Virus record (IMG/VR): IMGVR_UViG_3300025151_000020
Location: 29,311 to 93,310 of that record
Length of the DNA: 64,000 nucleotides
From: a virus
Direction: 5' to 3' (one strand)
Shown: positions 11,101 to 18,845 of the stretch, one piece after another
Layout of the letters: each line of letters starts with the position of its first letter
How positions within the stretch are numbered: the stretch's first letter is position 1
The notes under the pieces: model-generated
Database searches by the model: none
What the model was told of the DNA's origin: nothing
The model's input: the letters and a program-made list of their open reading frames with translations, nothing else
Position numbers and translations under genes: made by a program

Positions 11101-11751
11101 AATTCCTTGAGTGATACGAATGCTCTCAATAGCACCTCGAAACTCTCCTCCTCTCCCTCCAATAAATATGTCAGATGATGATTCTTGCAGTAATCCTCCT
11201 TCCCCTCCAAGATTGAGTTCGGCTACTATATCTCCATTGATGAAACACTTAATTTCAGATTGAGTGTATTGTGCAGTTACTAGAACTAATCCTTGTTGCC
11301 CGAATGTCAAATCTTGAGGGCGATGGGCATTTGATGAAGATGAATAGACTCCCGAATTGCTTACAGTATGAACAGGAGCATTGAATGAGGTGGATAGAGT
11401 ATAGGGTCTATCGGCAGTATATACTTCAAACAGTAGTTTGCCATTAGCGAAAGGTTCTCCATACTTCAATCTAAACGATCCTGGTTTCTCAACAATCACT
11501 CCTCCATAATCAGGAACAATATATGCATCTATTGTGAAAGAGCCTCTGAGTGCGTTCAATGGATTTGATTGTGAATCAATATGTTTTCTTCCAACTTTAG
11601 TTGCATGGCTCTTTGTTGATTTGACTGTTCCTGAGAATTGCTTTGGTCTAAGGTCTATTCCCGATTCTCTATTTCTCCCCGTAGGAACAACCAACCCATC
11701 GGTGAAACCGTTTAGACGAAGTGCTTTGCCATGAAATCTTACAATGCCCAT
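5188..11751 (-). CDS. Giant tail protein with LamG/concanavalin-like domains
   Basis: This gene encodes 2187 residues. The N-terminal 240 residues have the look of a laminin-G/concanavalin A-like jelly roll: beta strands around SFTIDAYIVPD, then FINGDIVAELNLGG and FIGGRGGEFRGAIESIRI. The C-terminal 200 residues repeat the theme (YTISVWFKPNF, GKWHNLTMSKSGTNVTFRL, GEIGVFDYVFSLADVQEMF), so there is probably one such domain at each end. These domains usually bind glycans or proteins. The middle is a long beta-rich region with short basic patches (for example GQRKRKRDTF). The start follows the upstream stop by 1 base and the end overlaps the next gene by 1 base. Position after the tape measure and a distal-tail candidate suggests a baseplate hub or receptor-binding protein. 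Confidence 0.75.
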   Translation of the reverse strand: MGIVRFHGKALRLNGFTDGLVVPTGRNRESGIDLRPKQFSGTVKSTKSHATKVGRKHIDSQSNPLNALRGSFTIDAYIVPDYGGVIVEKPGSFRLKYGEPFANGKLLFEVYTADRPYTLSTSFNAPVHTVSNSGVYSSSSNAHRPQDLTFGQQGLVLVTAQYTQSEIKCFINGDIVAELNLGGEGGLLQESSSDIFIGGRGGEFRGAIESIRITQGIVDPKIEPLTKMQNTFGLWRFDDDYDIPEVYFFDHARSGATNQGRDGTDRLDGLLDIPMVAIGHSFSTTHFKIRDYPANPGGVTDRYSALEKLASLTQGIPLEEVKDQSWYSSTLDLTDQAYFSSVKSTVLNAVINQAGTSPSTGVITPPDSQNVRFSDNSVLSTSSTSTLNPSINRIERIRITGIDFANSRLNCTSVHLANDAANGTVDNLPTTQGHIFAHTDNTPVYFTIGRADLFIDPGNKEVSDSVTGQRKRKRDTFTLAHYTQGQRFEDSSGFSNDAFFFSTKSRSTDSTDADTLYAPSETYGGMGAVTAYNLIEGDFFLKMLPIPDEQVVKQTVQGIANTFDYVNEDVNIHTLITENERVKVTESVFHGEISKVINKASTIGATDSGSSSSNVFNRIVTEAGVGFYDNSLSQNVYASTRDEIVAIAVSNVKPFMLKGLDTDHTADFVNGSPTNDNYIRHLTPEDTSRIAIIDSPSVLISAGGPRQVQVHYNAIDLTGEVVAGTSLATADVSTKFQPDHATGNAAYLVVSKTVPCGSAVFGGRTLSDWLRRPYSGNQTDASAITLTVTAPGGLVSLPTSSFNDKPASHTLSSNPTGDITPSPFINIEDTVYGLGTGIGGYSIPKAIPSTNTPDDTSNSDYHIMHIVGGGGSNRKTHTDDKVTPSSFRRSNLSFMDVIDNELTGNANFVLVHPAKRTSFAMLDDVSHSSNSPLDVLQATVEKVLMRGRVEEITPQLGGEDESKVSIKGRSLLMDIIDHRSTRDFNLGQGTPVKEIGDLGTPTVTMTLGGLGQGGVDIQPVFAEHPFMPGWKDKIVGSGNASVRNDKQTSTYYASTRALTELPLFPSMFYDVDSLLASDNDARTPIPSDKSFKMSIDCTMAINRPEMRENESRFAVDWGQHSPIASLEVTDQLYDWLAASRTLIRCQRPSVQAVVTSYSSGTLNVDDASAFLNSTGERGLQANCATNFYVTIGEGVLNSGYGIVAKAAYNNGTSLTITTSETWNPLDTSSNESSNLGNIDAGMTVTLGGFIVVDTNTTVANDSSPIILSVVDIPGIISGETPLGLSDRILVAEALGESVKAIIGLNADAVHADPNNSARILILDGPNMEAFEWDVQSAHESANDRQSLHPILCQTSYLSLKGKKSDGSALEYVRPLDIDFNSIANTTSDFNVCVEEVIRRINMAGHPQAKNSTGGSAFDPPAIFPVSATDTNTGTHMGYVRAFVGTATESRDGESGISIVIHSTIPGASGRNFNVRLSNRTPYAYKPAQVVGYGAPITTNSRLYQTNSFAAPMPIGADGETFVPISTFKGAVAGSTLDSANNLRSYNGLGGSFTVTTVSSPTAETLLGASATAPDMTSPTLSAFNPSSDTDINHLAVSITATDYLKRITKTPGPLMQGVLRVKGALASFQGIDQQRTTLSSDVVTNAFMIRSIVPYGSLTDFIELFYDSDGNAIDGIEVELLYPGTEEEGIVYFGGGHTGVTFDISDGTSNDYSDDFLHHYSKGPTGFSGFQNLHEVSTASAVLDFTDITNNDTINEDTLQGIHHRLKEEGNSLKRCLLYARLDQEVGYANASYNQGQDLTEAIYASPLRVSRGKAATTVQSNYSSGSTLNVVDATDFESSGTNNAIAGGDFFTYTGKSTGGSPHTLTGVSGLAAVDAGVEVASIKTGAHATMDVQNGPAYSVDTTSKGLDFHGLQTVATHYWTGSAVNKEYGPMGDFDCTGDYTISVWFKPNFGSNFGNANVEAASGPLITGRDAAGRYWGLYLAGQNSVTGDGTGNNYQQACFFFLFHDGSNIRSVTNAAQADGVRIHRGKWHNLTMSKSGTNVTFRLSGEEFYVGSTQKIDTTHTFTSSSVNTLVGGTGTPIQGKLPKYLGDLTQTGMCFIGLSAAGAIDQAPTATNGPMSIYTINGSTYNMACGCTDGATAYTTTNTNNDQIWAWNMTMGEIGVFDYVFSLADVQEMFAARAVW

Positions 11752-11752
11752 A

Positions 11753-12982
11753 TCATATACCCACCAATTGCTCCACCGCAGTAAAGGTCATCTCATATGA
11801 CCAAAAGCCATCACCTGCACTATATGATGGGCTAAACATTGTCAGAACAACAGGTATTGCGACACCTTGTTCCAGGTATGGATTTGGCCTAATGGTTTCA
11901 TTATTTACTACTATTGTTGGATCGAAAGACTTTGTATTTTGATCGGAGGAGAAGTCTGTTCCTATTCCTGATGGTATGAGATATTGCCTCAATACCTTGT
12001 TGCCATCTGTGGATGAGGCCAATGACTCATATGGAACACGAAGCCCTACGATATACTTCTTGACGACATTTGCATTATCCACTCTAAGGAATCTTGAGGC
12101 ATCTAAGGAAGCAACCCCTTCTGGTATATCCACAACTGAACCGCCTAATGCATTTGGCGAAATCAATGCCCCTCCTGCACTCATATTTGATAGATTCAAC
12201 AAATCCTGTACCTTATCTTCCATAGTCAGTTGAGTAGCTGCAACTCCTCCTACTGCATTTGTCACAAGGAATTGCTTTGTCCAATCCTGTCCTGCATTAT
12301 CTTTTGATACGGTTACTGTGTGGTTGCCCGCAGAACCTACGGTCTTGTTTGTAATAGTGATTTTCTCTCCGTTGAATCCTGATCCACTCTGAGAATCTTG
12401 AGAGAGGGTTTCAAGTTGGCCGGATGATTGGGATGTGGTGAATATGTCTGAGAAGTTAGTAGTAGTTGTATCCACTTTGACTTGAGCACTTCCTAATGCA
12501 GTTGCTATTGTGTCGGAAAGGCTATCGCTACTTGTGGTTGAAGATATATTCACCACGATGATACTGTTCGTTGCAACTGTGGATGAACCGCTACCATTCT
12601 TCAACTGTATTGTAATGTCTTCTCCTAATCCTGCGTTGATTTGACCAATGCTCTTGAAGTTAATTTCAACTCCGTCTAATTCAGTTTTGACAGTATTCCA
12701 ACTACTAAACAATTCATACCAAGTTGCTTCTAATGATTGGCTACCGTTGATTGATGTGTCAATGGTGAATGCTGAACCAACACCTGGAGTCTGTTGGTCA
12801 TCGTCTGTAAATATGCCTTGAAGAGTTATGCCAATCTGTGTTTGATTGAGATCAAGTGCAACACGAGTATTGAGTATTGGAAGGGGATAAGCAGTAATTA
12901 TCCTGGTCAAATCAAATGTTATACTGTCTGCATCTAATTCCATGATGCTACTATCTCTTCGAATGAGTTGTATTCTTGGCAT
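11753..12982 (-). CDS. Putative distal tail / baseplate protein
   Basis: 409 residues, directly downstream of the tape measure gene and overlapping it by one base. The first 60 and last 90 residues are compact (IQLIRRDSS, TFDLTRIITAYPLPIL; then YSAGDGFWSYEMTFTAVEQ), with a Ser/Thr/Asn-rich beta insertion between them. In siphovirus-like operons this place is taken by the distal tail protein, which joins the tail tube to the baseplate. The sequence alone does not prove that family. A general tail structural protein is the alternative. Confidence 0.6.
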   Translation of the reverse strand: MPRIQLIRRDSSIMELDADSITFDLTRIITAYPLPILNTRVALDLNQTQIGITLQGIFTDDDQQTPGVGSAFTIDTSINGSQSLEATWYELFSSWNTVKTELDGVEINFKSIGQINAGLGEDITIQLKNGSGSSTVATNSIIVVNISSTTSSDSLSDTIATALGSAQVKVDTTTTNFSDIFTTSQSSGQLETLSQDSQSGSGFNGEKITITNKTVGSAGNHTVTVSKDNAGQDWTKQFLVTNAVGGVAATQLTMEDKVQDLLNLSNMSAGGALISPNALGGSVVDIPEGVASLDASRFLRVDNANVVKKYIVGLRVPYESLASSTDGNKVLRQYLIPSGIGTDFSSDQNTKSFDPTIVVNNETIRPNPYLEQGVAIPVVLTMFSPSYSAGDGFWSYEMTFTAVEQLVGI

Positions 12983-14589
12983 CAGATTCCTCTCCCATAT
13001 CCACCTGATCTTGACCGTGATTTGAATACACGCTGAACTTCTTTGCTAACCGCCTTTGCAATATCTTGAGGATTGCCATTCGCACCACTAACTGTGATAT
13101 TGACTGTGTTTTCATTTAGGGTGTTATCGTTGGTTATGTTTGTAGTGCCTCCACCACCCATTCCTTCTCCTTGTATTGCAACAGGTATGCTCCTGCCATC
13201 GGGGAGTGGCACTACTGCCTCAGTACCGTGTAATATGGCAGGAAAACCACTTGATGGTCCTGATACTACTCCTCCCTTTGAGAAGCCGAGAGCACCACCA
13301 ATAGATCCTCCAATAGAACCTACGAAATCAGATACGCCTCCTATTACATCTCCAAAGTCAGGAATCATGTCAAATATTTCTTGTACGGTATCAAGAAAGC
13401 CTTCAAAGATACCTACTATTCCATCAATCGCCCATTGAATTGCATCCCCTGCTCCGTCTAACATAGTAGAGAAAGCATCGCCAACTGCCTCAATTGGAGG
13501 TGTTATGAACTCAAATATTGCATCTTTAATGCCTATCATTTTATTTATTATCCAATCAACTTTGTTGCCCGCTACTTCGGCCAATGCGTCAAATGGATTC
13601 TCTGCCGTGAATATGTAAAGGAGATCGTTTAGGAATGTATTTATCCAGGAAAGAAGTCCTGTAAAGATACTAAAGATGCCTGTTATAACCCACTCTATTA
13701 AGCCTAAGAATGTCATGAAAGCACCTCCTGCACCCGCATCTCCTAAAGCCCCGCCAATCTCCACCGCAAGCCAAACGACTAACTCAATCAATTTGCCGAA
13801 TATGACACCTGCTACTTCAAACAACAGACCGAGAGTTTCTATGAATAGCACTATGAAATCAACTATTCCACTATCAACTAAGAAACTTCCAAACCTGTTG
13901 AATGCAGAGGTTAGACCGGATGTCACACTACCTCCTGTTATACCTAAATCTTCAAACGCCTTTTGGAATGAACCAAATATTGCACTTATACCTGCCCAGA
14001 TGCCCATAAATACCGCAAGCAATGCATGGAAAACTCCGTGATCGTACATTGCTTCAACCACACTCAACCATGTTGATATCCACCAAGTAATTATTTCCAC
14101 CATCAAAGTGACTACTGATACGAAGAATGTTCCAAACTCGGTAAGAACCGACTTCGCCATTTCAATAGCTGGTCCGAAATCAAAAGCCATTATCTGTTGA
14201 ATGACTCCTATGAGGATGTCTTTCAAACCGCTTAAAGCGGATATCAATTCGCCTGTACCACCACCTGCCGAACCAACAGATGAAGTGAGATATGCAAAGA
14301 CGGATATTACTGTGAATAATATTCCAATCATCCCTAGAAAGGACATTCTTATGCCATCAACTGTCTTCTCCATAATTCCTAAAGGAACTAACAGACCCTT
14401 CATCGGAGCGAGAACTGCTCCAATTCCTGTTTTTAGTTTGAGCCATAGATTGTAAAACGGGCCAAGAAGTTTATTGAAGATTACAACTTTAGTATAGGAT
14501 TTTGTCATGGCTTTGCCAAAGTCTTTGTCCAAAGCCATACCTGCGGCAGAAACTTGTTTTGTCCAATCCGCTAAGTTTGTATCAGCCAT
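12982..14589 (-). CDS. Tape measure protein
   Basis: 535 residues dominated by long hydrophobic and amphipathic helices separated by Gly-rich turns (for example FLGMIGILFTVISVFAYL and further segments to about residue 430). The C-terminal tail is Asn/Thr-rich with a basic end (KSRSRSGGYGRGI). Composition, and position after the G/GT chaperone pair, fit a tape measure, which sets tail length and is threaded through the tail tube. At the usual 1.5 angstrom per residue it would predict a tail of about 80 nm, short for this class. It contains the tail-fibre-like phrase FSKGGVVSGPSSGFPAILHGTEAVVPLPDG, common near the C-termini of tape measures. The ATG overlaps the stop of the T segment by 8 bases. 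Confidence 0.85.
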   Translation of the reverse strand: MADTNLADWTKQVSAAGMALDKDFGKAMTKSYTKVVIFNKLLGPFYNLWLKLKTGIGAVLAPMKGLLVPLGIMEKTVDGIRMSFLGMIGILFTVISVFAYLTSSVGSAGGGTGELISALSGLKDILIGVIQQIMAFDFGPAIEMAKSVLTEFGTFFVSVVTLMVEIITWWISTWLSVVEAMYDHGVFHALLAVFMGIWAGISAIFGSFQKAFEDLGITGGSVTSGLTSAFNRFGSFLVDSGIVDFIVLFIETLGLLFEVAGVIFGKLIELVVWLAVEIGGALGDAGAGGAFMTFLGLIEWVITGIFSIFTGLLSWINTFLNDLLYIFTAENPFDALAEVAGNKVDWIINKMIGIKDAIFEFITPPIEAVGDAFSTMLDGAGDAIQWAIDGIVGIFEGFLDTVQEIFDMIPDFGDVIGGVSDFVGSIGGSIGGALGFSKGGVVSGPSSGFPAILHGTEAVVPLPDGRSIPVAIQGEGMGGGGTTNITNDNTLNENTVNITVSGANGNPQDIAKAVSKEVQRVFKSRSRSGGYGRGI

Positions 14590-14947
14590 CCTGCTCCCTC
14601 AATTTCTGGTTCATCAGATCGAAACTATCTTGTAGGGTGGCACTATCACTTGTTGTCCGTATATGCCTCCCTTTATTTTGATTTCCTTGAGCGTTATAAC
14701 GAGATCTTTGTTTTTCAAGCCGTTTTGACTCCTCTGCTTGCTTTTCTTGATGTGCCCGAACAAAGTTATACAGAAAATATACACGCTCAGGTGGTTGGTC
14801 ATCCCAAGAGTGTGGAGGGCAATTAAAATGACTACCCAATACATAGGTTATAGCCTGGTAAGAGAGCATGATGCTCTGTTTAGGAGTGAAGTGACCTACC
14901 CTGCCATCTGAATTGAGAAACCTTCGGAGTTCAGGGTAGGTTATTCC
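14582..14947 (-). CDS. Tail assembly chaperone T segment (read by -1 frameshift from G)
   Basis: This 121-residue segment is open in the -1 frame from the slippery site to the stop at 14582. The first ATG inside it is at 14869, which would give only 95 residues, and that ATG has no clear ribosome site. The upstream extension (GITYPELRRFLNSDGRVGHF) is plausible coding sequence without stops and overlaps the end of the G gene. The C-terminal half is Lys/Glu/Gln/Arg-rich (QEKQAEESKRLEKQ). In lambda-like viruses the T segment exists only as a GT fusion, made by frameshifting, that bridges tape measure and tail tube during assembly. Position directly before the tape measure supports this. Confidence 0.7.
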   Translation of the reverse strand, partial: GITYPELRRFLNSDGRVGHFTPKQSIMLSYQAITYVLGSHFNCPPHSWDDQPPERVYFLYNFVRAHQEKQAEESKRLEKQRSRYNAQGNQNKGRHIRTTSDSATLQDSFDLMNQKLREQDG

Positions 14948-15300
14948 AAAGGGGCTTGCTCACCGCCAGCGAATGCTTCCATCAAAGATTCAAGTGATGG
15001 CAATACCTTGATTAGTTCCTTGCCCACTTCAGGACTTAATTTTAGAATGTCTTTCTTGGATATTGCAGGATCGGTTTTCTCTATGCAATTTGTAAGAACA
15101 TACGAATAGTATCCTCCAAAATCAATTGAAGGAGCAGGTTCGCCATCAACCATTTGGAAATCAACAAACCTGGATATCGCTTCTTGTTGCTGAATCCAAG
15201 TGAGTGGTTTTACGAAAACCACTAGAACGCCTTTTTCTGTTTCAACCTCGTGCCTAACCGAACTTGATACGGTTAGAAAATCATTCGCCTTCAACGCCAT
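14941..15300 (-). CDS. Tail assembly chaperone G-like protein
   Basis: 119 residues. I choose the ATG at 15300 (MALKANDFL), inside the end of the SAP protein gene, rather than an in-frame ATG three codons upstream. The protein is small, acidic and mostly alpha-helical (TWIQQQEAISRFVDF, KKDILKLSPEVGKELIKVLPSLESLMEAF), which fits the G family. G chaperones coat the tape measure while the tail tube polymerises. The final codons carry a canonical -1 slippery site, so a minority of ribosomes should make a GT fusion of about 240 residues. Confidence 0.7.
   Translation of the reverse strand: MALKANDFLTVSSSVRHEVETEKGVLVVFVKPLTWIQQQEAISRFVDFQMVDGEPAPSIDFGGYYSYVLTNCIEKTDPAISKKDILKLSPEVGKELIKVLPSLESLMEAFAGGEQAPLE
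14947..14953 (-). promoter_or_regulatory. Slippery heptamer CCCTTTG for -1 ribosomal frameshift
   Basis: On the minus strand the last codons of G read GCC CCT TTG GAA TAA. The heptamer C-CCT-TTG is a perfect X-XXY-YYZ site in the G frame, two codons before the stop. Slipping back one base gives CCC TTT and continues as GGA ATA ACC into the open T frame. Gene order (tail tube, G, T, tape measure) is the classical context for this recoding. Confidence 0.7.
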
Positions 15301-15688
15301 CTGTTTCATCTCCTTCTGTTAGAGGCGTTTCGTCTGTGGCACTTGCCTCTGTTGCGGTATCTGCTTCAACTAGGGTTTCAACCTGGTCTGAGCTAGTTGT
15401 GGAATTGGTGGCATCCCATGCCCTCAATCTATCGATCAACTGTTGTTTGTTTCCATAGATTGGCTCTCCCGCCTGTTGTAATAAGACCTTTAATTCGGTG
15501 ACAGACATCTCTTCGTAACCATCTGTATAGACAATTTCTTCTTCTTCCTGTACTAATGGCGTGTAAGCACCTTCAACTGCTATTTCACTTGAAGATAGCC
15601 CTGGTCCATCAGTTATCTCATCGCCATTGATTGTCCAATCAATCCTTGCTCTTGTGCCATTGACCGAAACGAATCCCGTTAGCCTCAT
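15281..15688 (-). CDS. Small tail protein with SAP domain
   Basis: 135 residues in three parts. Residues 1-45 form a beta-rich start (TGFVSVNGTRARIDWTI). Residues 58-92 match the SAP fold: MSVTELKVLLQQAGEP, then a Gly-containing turn, then QQLIDRLRAW. The C-terminus is a Thr/Glu/Asp-rich tail. SAP domains are two-helix modules best known for binding AT-rich DNA, but they also occur in tail proteins, where their role is unclear. The gene sits between the tail tube and the G chaperone. A second SAP-like module occurs in the protein at 32149-32628. Confidence 0.65.
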   Translation of the reverse strand: MRLTGFVSVNGTRARIDWTINGDEITDGPGLSSSEIAVEGAYTPLVQEEEEIVYTDGYEEMSVTELKVLLQQAGEPIYGNKQQLIDRLRAWDATNSTTSSDQVETLVEADTATEASATDETPLTEGDETDGVEGE

Positions 15689-15727
15689 TATAACTCCCTC
15701 ATGTTCAATGGTTATTCAAGCATTCCC

Positions 15728-17899
15728 TCATAATATGAAATATGGATTGTTTTCTGTCACCTTCATGTGGCGAACCACCAACTCAACATCAGCGAATATT
15801 GGCCCCTTGTCTGATGGTATCTGATGATCCGCTTTTGTGATGGTGTAATCCTCCAAAGTTATAGTAGCGGTTTGCCGAGTAGTTGCACTACCTGCTTTGG
15901 TCATTGTGAATGTAATGTCGTTTGTGTTCTGGTGATGCCTTCGAGTTCTGACTTCATCCCATAGTCTATCATCCTCAACTAAAGCCTTGAATGAGAATGT
16001 GTATTCCCTCACTCCTTCTGTGATATCCAATGGAGTCTGCGTTGCTCCGTGTTGAACCTGATCTGTATCGGATGTTGCACCTTCAAAGCCTCTAATGTAC
16101 CATCTAGCCGTGTTAGTGTTTGCTAGTCCTAGACTAAACTCTGTTGCTCTAAGCACAGGTCTTCCAAATATCTGTATGCTTATATCTTGGAATAGATATG
16201 GTTTTTCACCATCAACCGCTATACCGCTAACCTTTCTGTTCGCTGCGGTGTTTGCAGTATTGTCAAACATTCGGTGCGGGGAGAACATATCGCCTGTATC
16301 AGTATAGTGTCTTGCAGCTTGATACTCACAACTAATCTTCAATTCTCCCTCAGTATCTGCTGATATATTTGCAGATCCAACCTTGCAACCGCTATACAAT
16401 CTAAGCAGTTGTTCTCCACCAGGAGTAGTATCGCTATTCCTAAACGATTGCTCAACGGTGAAAGAGGGTACAACATTGTGTCCGAAGAGTGTATGTGTGA
16501 CTCCATTTTGAAGTTCTTTTGTTGATGCTACAATGTTTGGACTACCTTTTGATGCATCAGATGTGTATCTCAATCTATCAACACCACAAGAAGCAACTGC
16601 GTGAGCAAAGGTAAATGGTTCTTCAACATGAACATGATCTCCACCAACTGCAATTACTCTCCTGATCTCATGCTTGAATATTGTGGGTGGCGTTCCATCT
16701 TGACCTGGAATCTGGTGTGTGTCTTTGTCAATAATCTGAATGTAATCTCCCACCGTGAACATTGCACGGACTGTCGCCCCCACATCCACTCTTGTATCTC
16801 CAATGGATACTGCACCTGCAAGTGGTGGCATGAGAACAACACACTTGTTAGAAGCAAGAGCCAATGTAGCTGCACCAGAATCAATGTCTGCTATGCCTTG
16901 AACATCATTGGAAGATATTGATGCGTATGATGCGTATTTCGTAGTGCCACTATCATTCACTTTGAGGACACCTGCGGCAGTTCCGCTTGTAACTTTGAAG
17001 ACGGCTTTTGAAGTCAGAGTAACATCATCGCTACTTGTTGATGCTACCTTAGCACCAATCATGAAGTTAGTTCCTGTTGTAGTTGAGAGGCTATCTAAGC
17101 CCGTAAGAACAGTTCCTGATGATGCTATTGCAGTATAATCGCCCGCAGTTCCAGAAGCCGATTGTAATTCTGCTCTACCCGTTACGGTTGCATCATCGCC
17201 TAAATTGAATAATTTCTCAGAAATAGTGTTACTCCCGCTTGCTAGGGTGGCTAGAGAACCGTTGCTCTTTGCGGTATGACCTCCTAATGCGTACTTCAAC
17301 CACCTCATACTGTGAGCATTTACCTCTATTGAACCCCCTTCTAAGGTTTCACGCCCACTTGTAATTACATTGACATCCCTGCCCATGCCAATAACGTGTT
17401 GTTGCCTAACATCAATTGATGGCTCAGGCAGAGCAAACTCGTTTAGTAATCCTAGAAATTGATCGGTTCGTACTTTTTGACTGTTGGTTGCATCACTCAT
17501 AGATGAATCAAAAGTGGGGCAACGGTATGCCTCTATCACTAAACTATCTGATGAACCTGCCGCTTGGCTTGCAGATGTAGCCAAAGCGGGTTGAACGGTA
17601 ATTGTTCCAGCAGTTGTGTCATTTGCCGTTATGTAGTATGTTCTTCTAGTTGAAGCGTAATCATCAGAAGCGAAATTAGTGCCTCCTGTAATCTTAACAA
17701 CACAACCGACCAATATATTATCAGGGATTTCAACATCAGTTCCTGATCCTGTGTGCCAATAAGCTCCTGTTCCTACTGTAATTAGACTCGTACTATTGGT
17801 GCTTGAAGTGAGTGTCCAGGTAGCACCATCACACCGTAGCCCTGTTTCTTTACCGAATGATACTTCGGCCAAATCTCCTTTGTATAGTGCATTCGCCAT
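15728..17899 (-). CDS. Major tail (tube) protein, large
   Basis: 723 residues, much longer than the 150-300 typical for tube proteins. The N-terminus (MANALYKGDLAEVSFGKETG) and the C-terminus (REYTFSFKALVEDDRLWDEVRTRRHHQNTNDITFTM, TATITLEDYTITKADHQIPSD) have the beta-sandwich look of siphoviral tube proteins. The middle is a Thr/Ser-rich insertion that could form external Ig-like domains. Its place upstream of the SAP protein, G/GT chaperones and tape measure fits the tube protein. The alternative is a tail-sheath-like or other structural protein, but there are no sheath motifs. Confidence 0.7.
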   Translation of the reverse strand: MANALYKGDLAEVSFGKETGLRCDGATWTLTSSTNSTSLITVGTGAYWHTGSGTDVEIPDNILVGCVVKITGGTNFASDDYASTRRTYYITANDTTAGTITVQPALATSASQAAGSSDSLVIEAYRCPTFDSSMSDATNSQKVRTDQFLGLLNEFALPEPSIDVRQQHVIGMGRDVNVITSGRETLEGGSIEVNAHSMRWLKYALGGHTAKSNGSLATLASGSNTISEKLFNLGDDATVTGRAELQSASGTAGDYTAIASSGTVLTGLDSLSTTTGTNFMIGAKVASTSSDDVTLTSKAVFKVTSGTAAGVLKVNDSGTTKYASYASISSNDVQGIADIDSGAATLALASNKCVVLMPPLAGAVSIGDTRVDVGATVRAMFTVGDYIQIIDKDTHQIPGQDGTPPTIFKHEIRRVIAVGGDHVHVEEPFTFAHAVASCGVDRLRYTSDASKGSPNIVASTKELQNGVTHTLFGHNVVPSFTVEQSFRNSDTTPGGEQLLRLYSGCKVGSANISADTEGELKISCEYQAARHYTDTGDMFSPHRMFDNTANTAANRKVSGIAVDGEKPYLFQDISIQIFGRPVLRATEFSLGLANTNTARWYIRGFEGATSDTDQVQHGATQTPLDITEGVREYTFSFKALVEDDRLWDEVRTRRHHQNTNDITFTMTKAGSATTRQTATITLEDYTITKADHQIPSDKGPIFADVELVVRHMKVTENNPYFIL

Positions 17900-17943
17900 G
17901 TTCTATCAAAGGTCGCTAAACGGTCAATGCTATTTAGCAACTA

Positions 17944-18225
17944 TCACTCAGAATCCGTATCTGCGTCTTTTGACTTAGTTTTGGACTTGGTTTCCTCTTT
18001 AGGAGGCGTTATAATGGCTTGAGATTGCCTTTGTGCCCTTATTTTCTGAGCCTCTGCAACTTCTGCTAGATCTCTTGAAAGTTGAGCAGTTCTCTGATTG
18101 ATGTAATTAACGATGTCTTGAGTGCAAGCCTGGTGTAGCCTGAATAAAACCAATCGATCTGCTGATTGTTCTTGTAAGGCTAGTAGTGCTTGTTCTGGGG
18201 TAAGAGTCACTTCTTCGGAGGTCAT
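17944..18225 (-). CDS. Small helical tail-region protein, unknown function
   Basis: 93 residues. The first 65 are predicted alpha-helical (TPEQALLALQEQSADRLVLFRLHQACTQDIVNYI, then RTAQLSRDLAEVAEAQKIRAQ). The tail is rich in Lys, Ser, Thr and acidic residues and probably disordered. It has an ATG with GAGGAAG upstream (GAGGAAGCATA before ATG). It sits between a methyltransferase-like gene and the tail tube gene. I do not recognise a family. Confidence 0.6.
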   Translation of the reverse strand: MTSEEVTLTPEQALLALQEQSADRLVLFRLHQACTQDIVNYINQRTAQLSRDLAEVAEAQKIRAQRQSQAIITPPKEETKSKTKSKDADTDSE

Positions 18226-18275
18226 TATGCTTCCTCAGATGTATCTGGTTCATAAAGTTGTCAATTCTGTTAGGT

Positions 18276-18845
18276 TTATTCTGTCCAATTCCAACCACCT
18301 ATATCTGTTACGATAGATCCATATTTTTCCTGTATTAGATTCTTGTAGGCTTCAATTCCTATTATGTTTCCATCCTCATCGTAATCTGTTGTGAGCCATG
18401 TGTCAAACCACCCCACATCCCAAGTTCTATCGGGAGTCCAGGTGTGAATATCAGCATGGACAATTGTAAATCTGTCATCCTTAGCACAGTTATCCCATAC
18501 CAAATCTATGACATCTTGCTCACTTTCAACTACTGTTACGCTAGTCACATCGTCTGACTCAAGCAATGGAATGTGGATCACACCTAAACCAAGACCTGCA
18601 ATTAGGATATCACCGGACATACGAGGCATGAGCCATTGATGTTCAACATACTCTTGTTCCGTGTCCTGCATGATATTAAGCCATGATTCACCAAACTTTC
18701 TATACAGTACAGTATAATCCCCCTCTGCTATGTTTCTATAATTGACATAGTTTAACCAAGATGGTTCTCCGGTGGTAGCGGTGCATCGCTCAACCTTGTA
18801 GTCGCCACTCTCCCCATCAGGTATCCCTGTCACTTCCCATCTCAT
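18276..18845 (-). CDS. Class I SAM methyltransferase-like (spermidine-synthase-like fold) protein
   Basis: 189 residues. Residues 78-90 (GDILIAGLGLGVIHI) look like the glycine-rich motif I of class I methyltransferases. They are followed by VTVVESEQDVIDLV (motif II, acidic residue at the end of strand 2), FTIVHADIHTW (motif III) and a strand WDVGWFDTWL in the motif IV position. The N-terminal 70 residues are an added beta domain. The fold prediction is fair. The substrate is unknown and the motif IV acidic residue is displaced, so activity is unproved. The start overlaps the stop of the upstream gene (ATGA). Its position inside the tail module suggests a virion-associated or assembly-linked role. 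Confidence 0.6.
   Translation of the reverse strand: MRWEVTGIPDGESGDYKVERCTATTGEPSWLNYVNYRNIAEGDYTVLYRKFGESWLNIMQDTEQEYVEHQWLMPRMSGDILIAGLGLGVIHIPLLESDDVTSVTVVESEQDVIDLVWDNCAKDDRFTIVHADIHTWTPDRTWDVGWFDTWLTTDYDEDGNIIGIEAYKNLIQEKYGSIVTDIGGWNWTE

Noticed and set aside
13073-14041. Plus-strand frames opposite the tape measure gene
   Set aside because: Pro/Ser-rich translations typical of the antisense of hydrophobic helices; no independent support.
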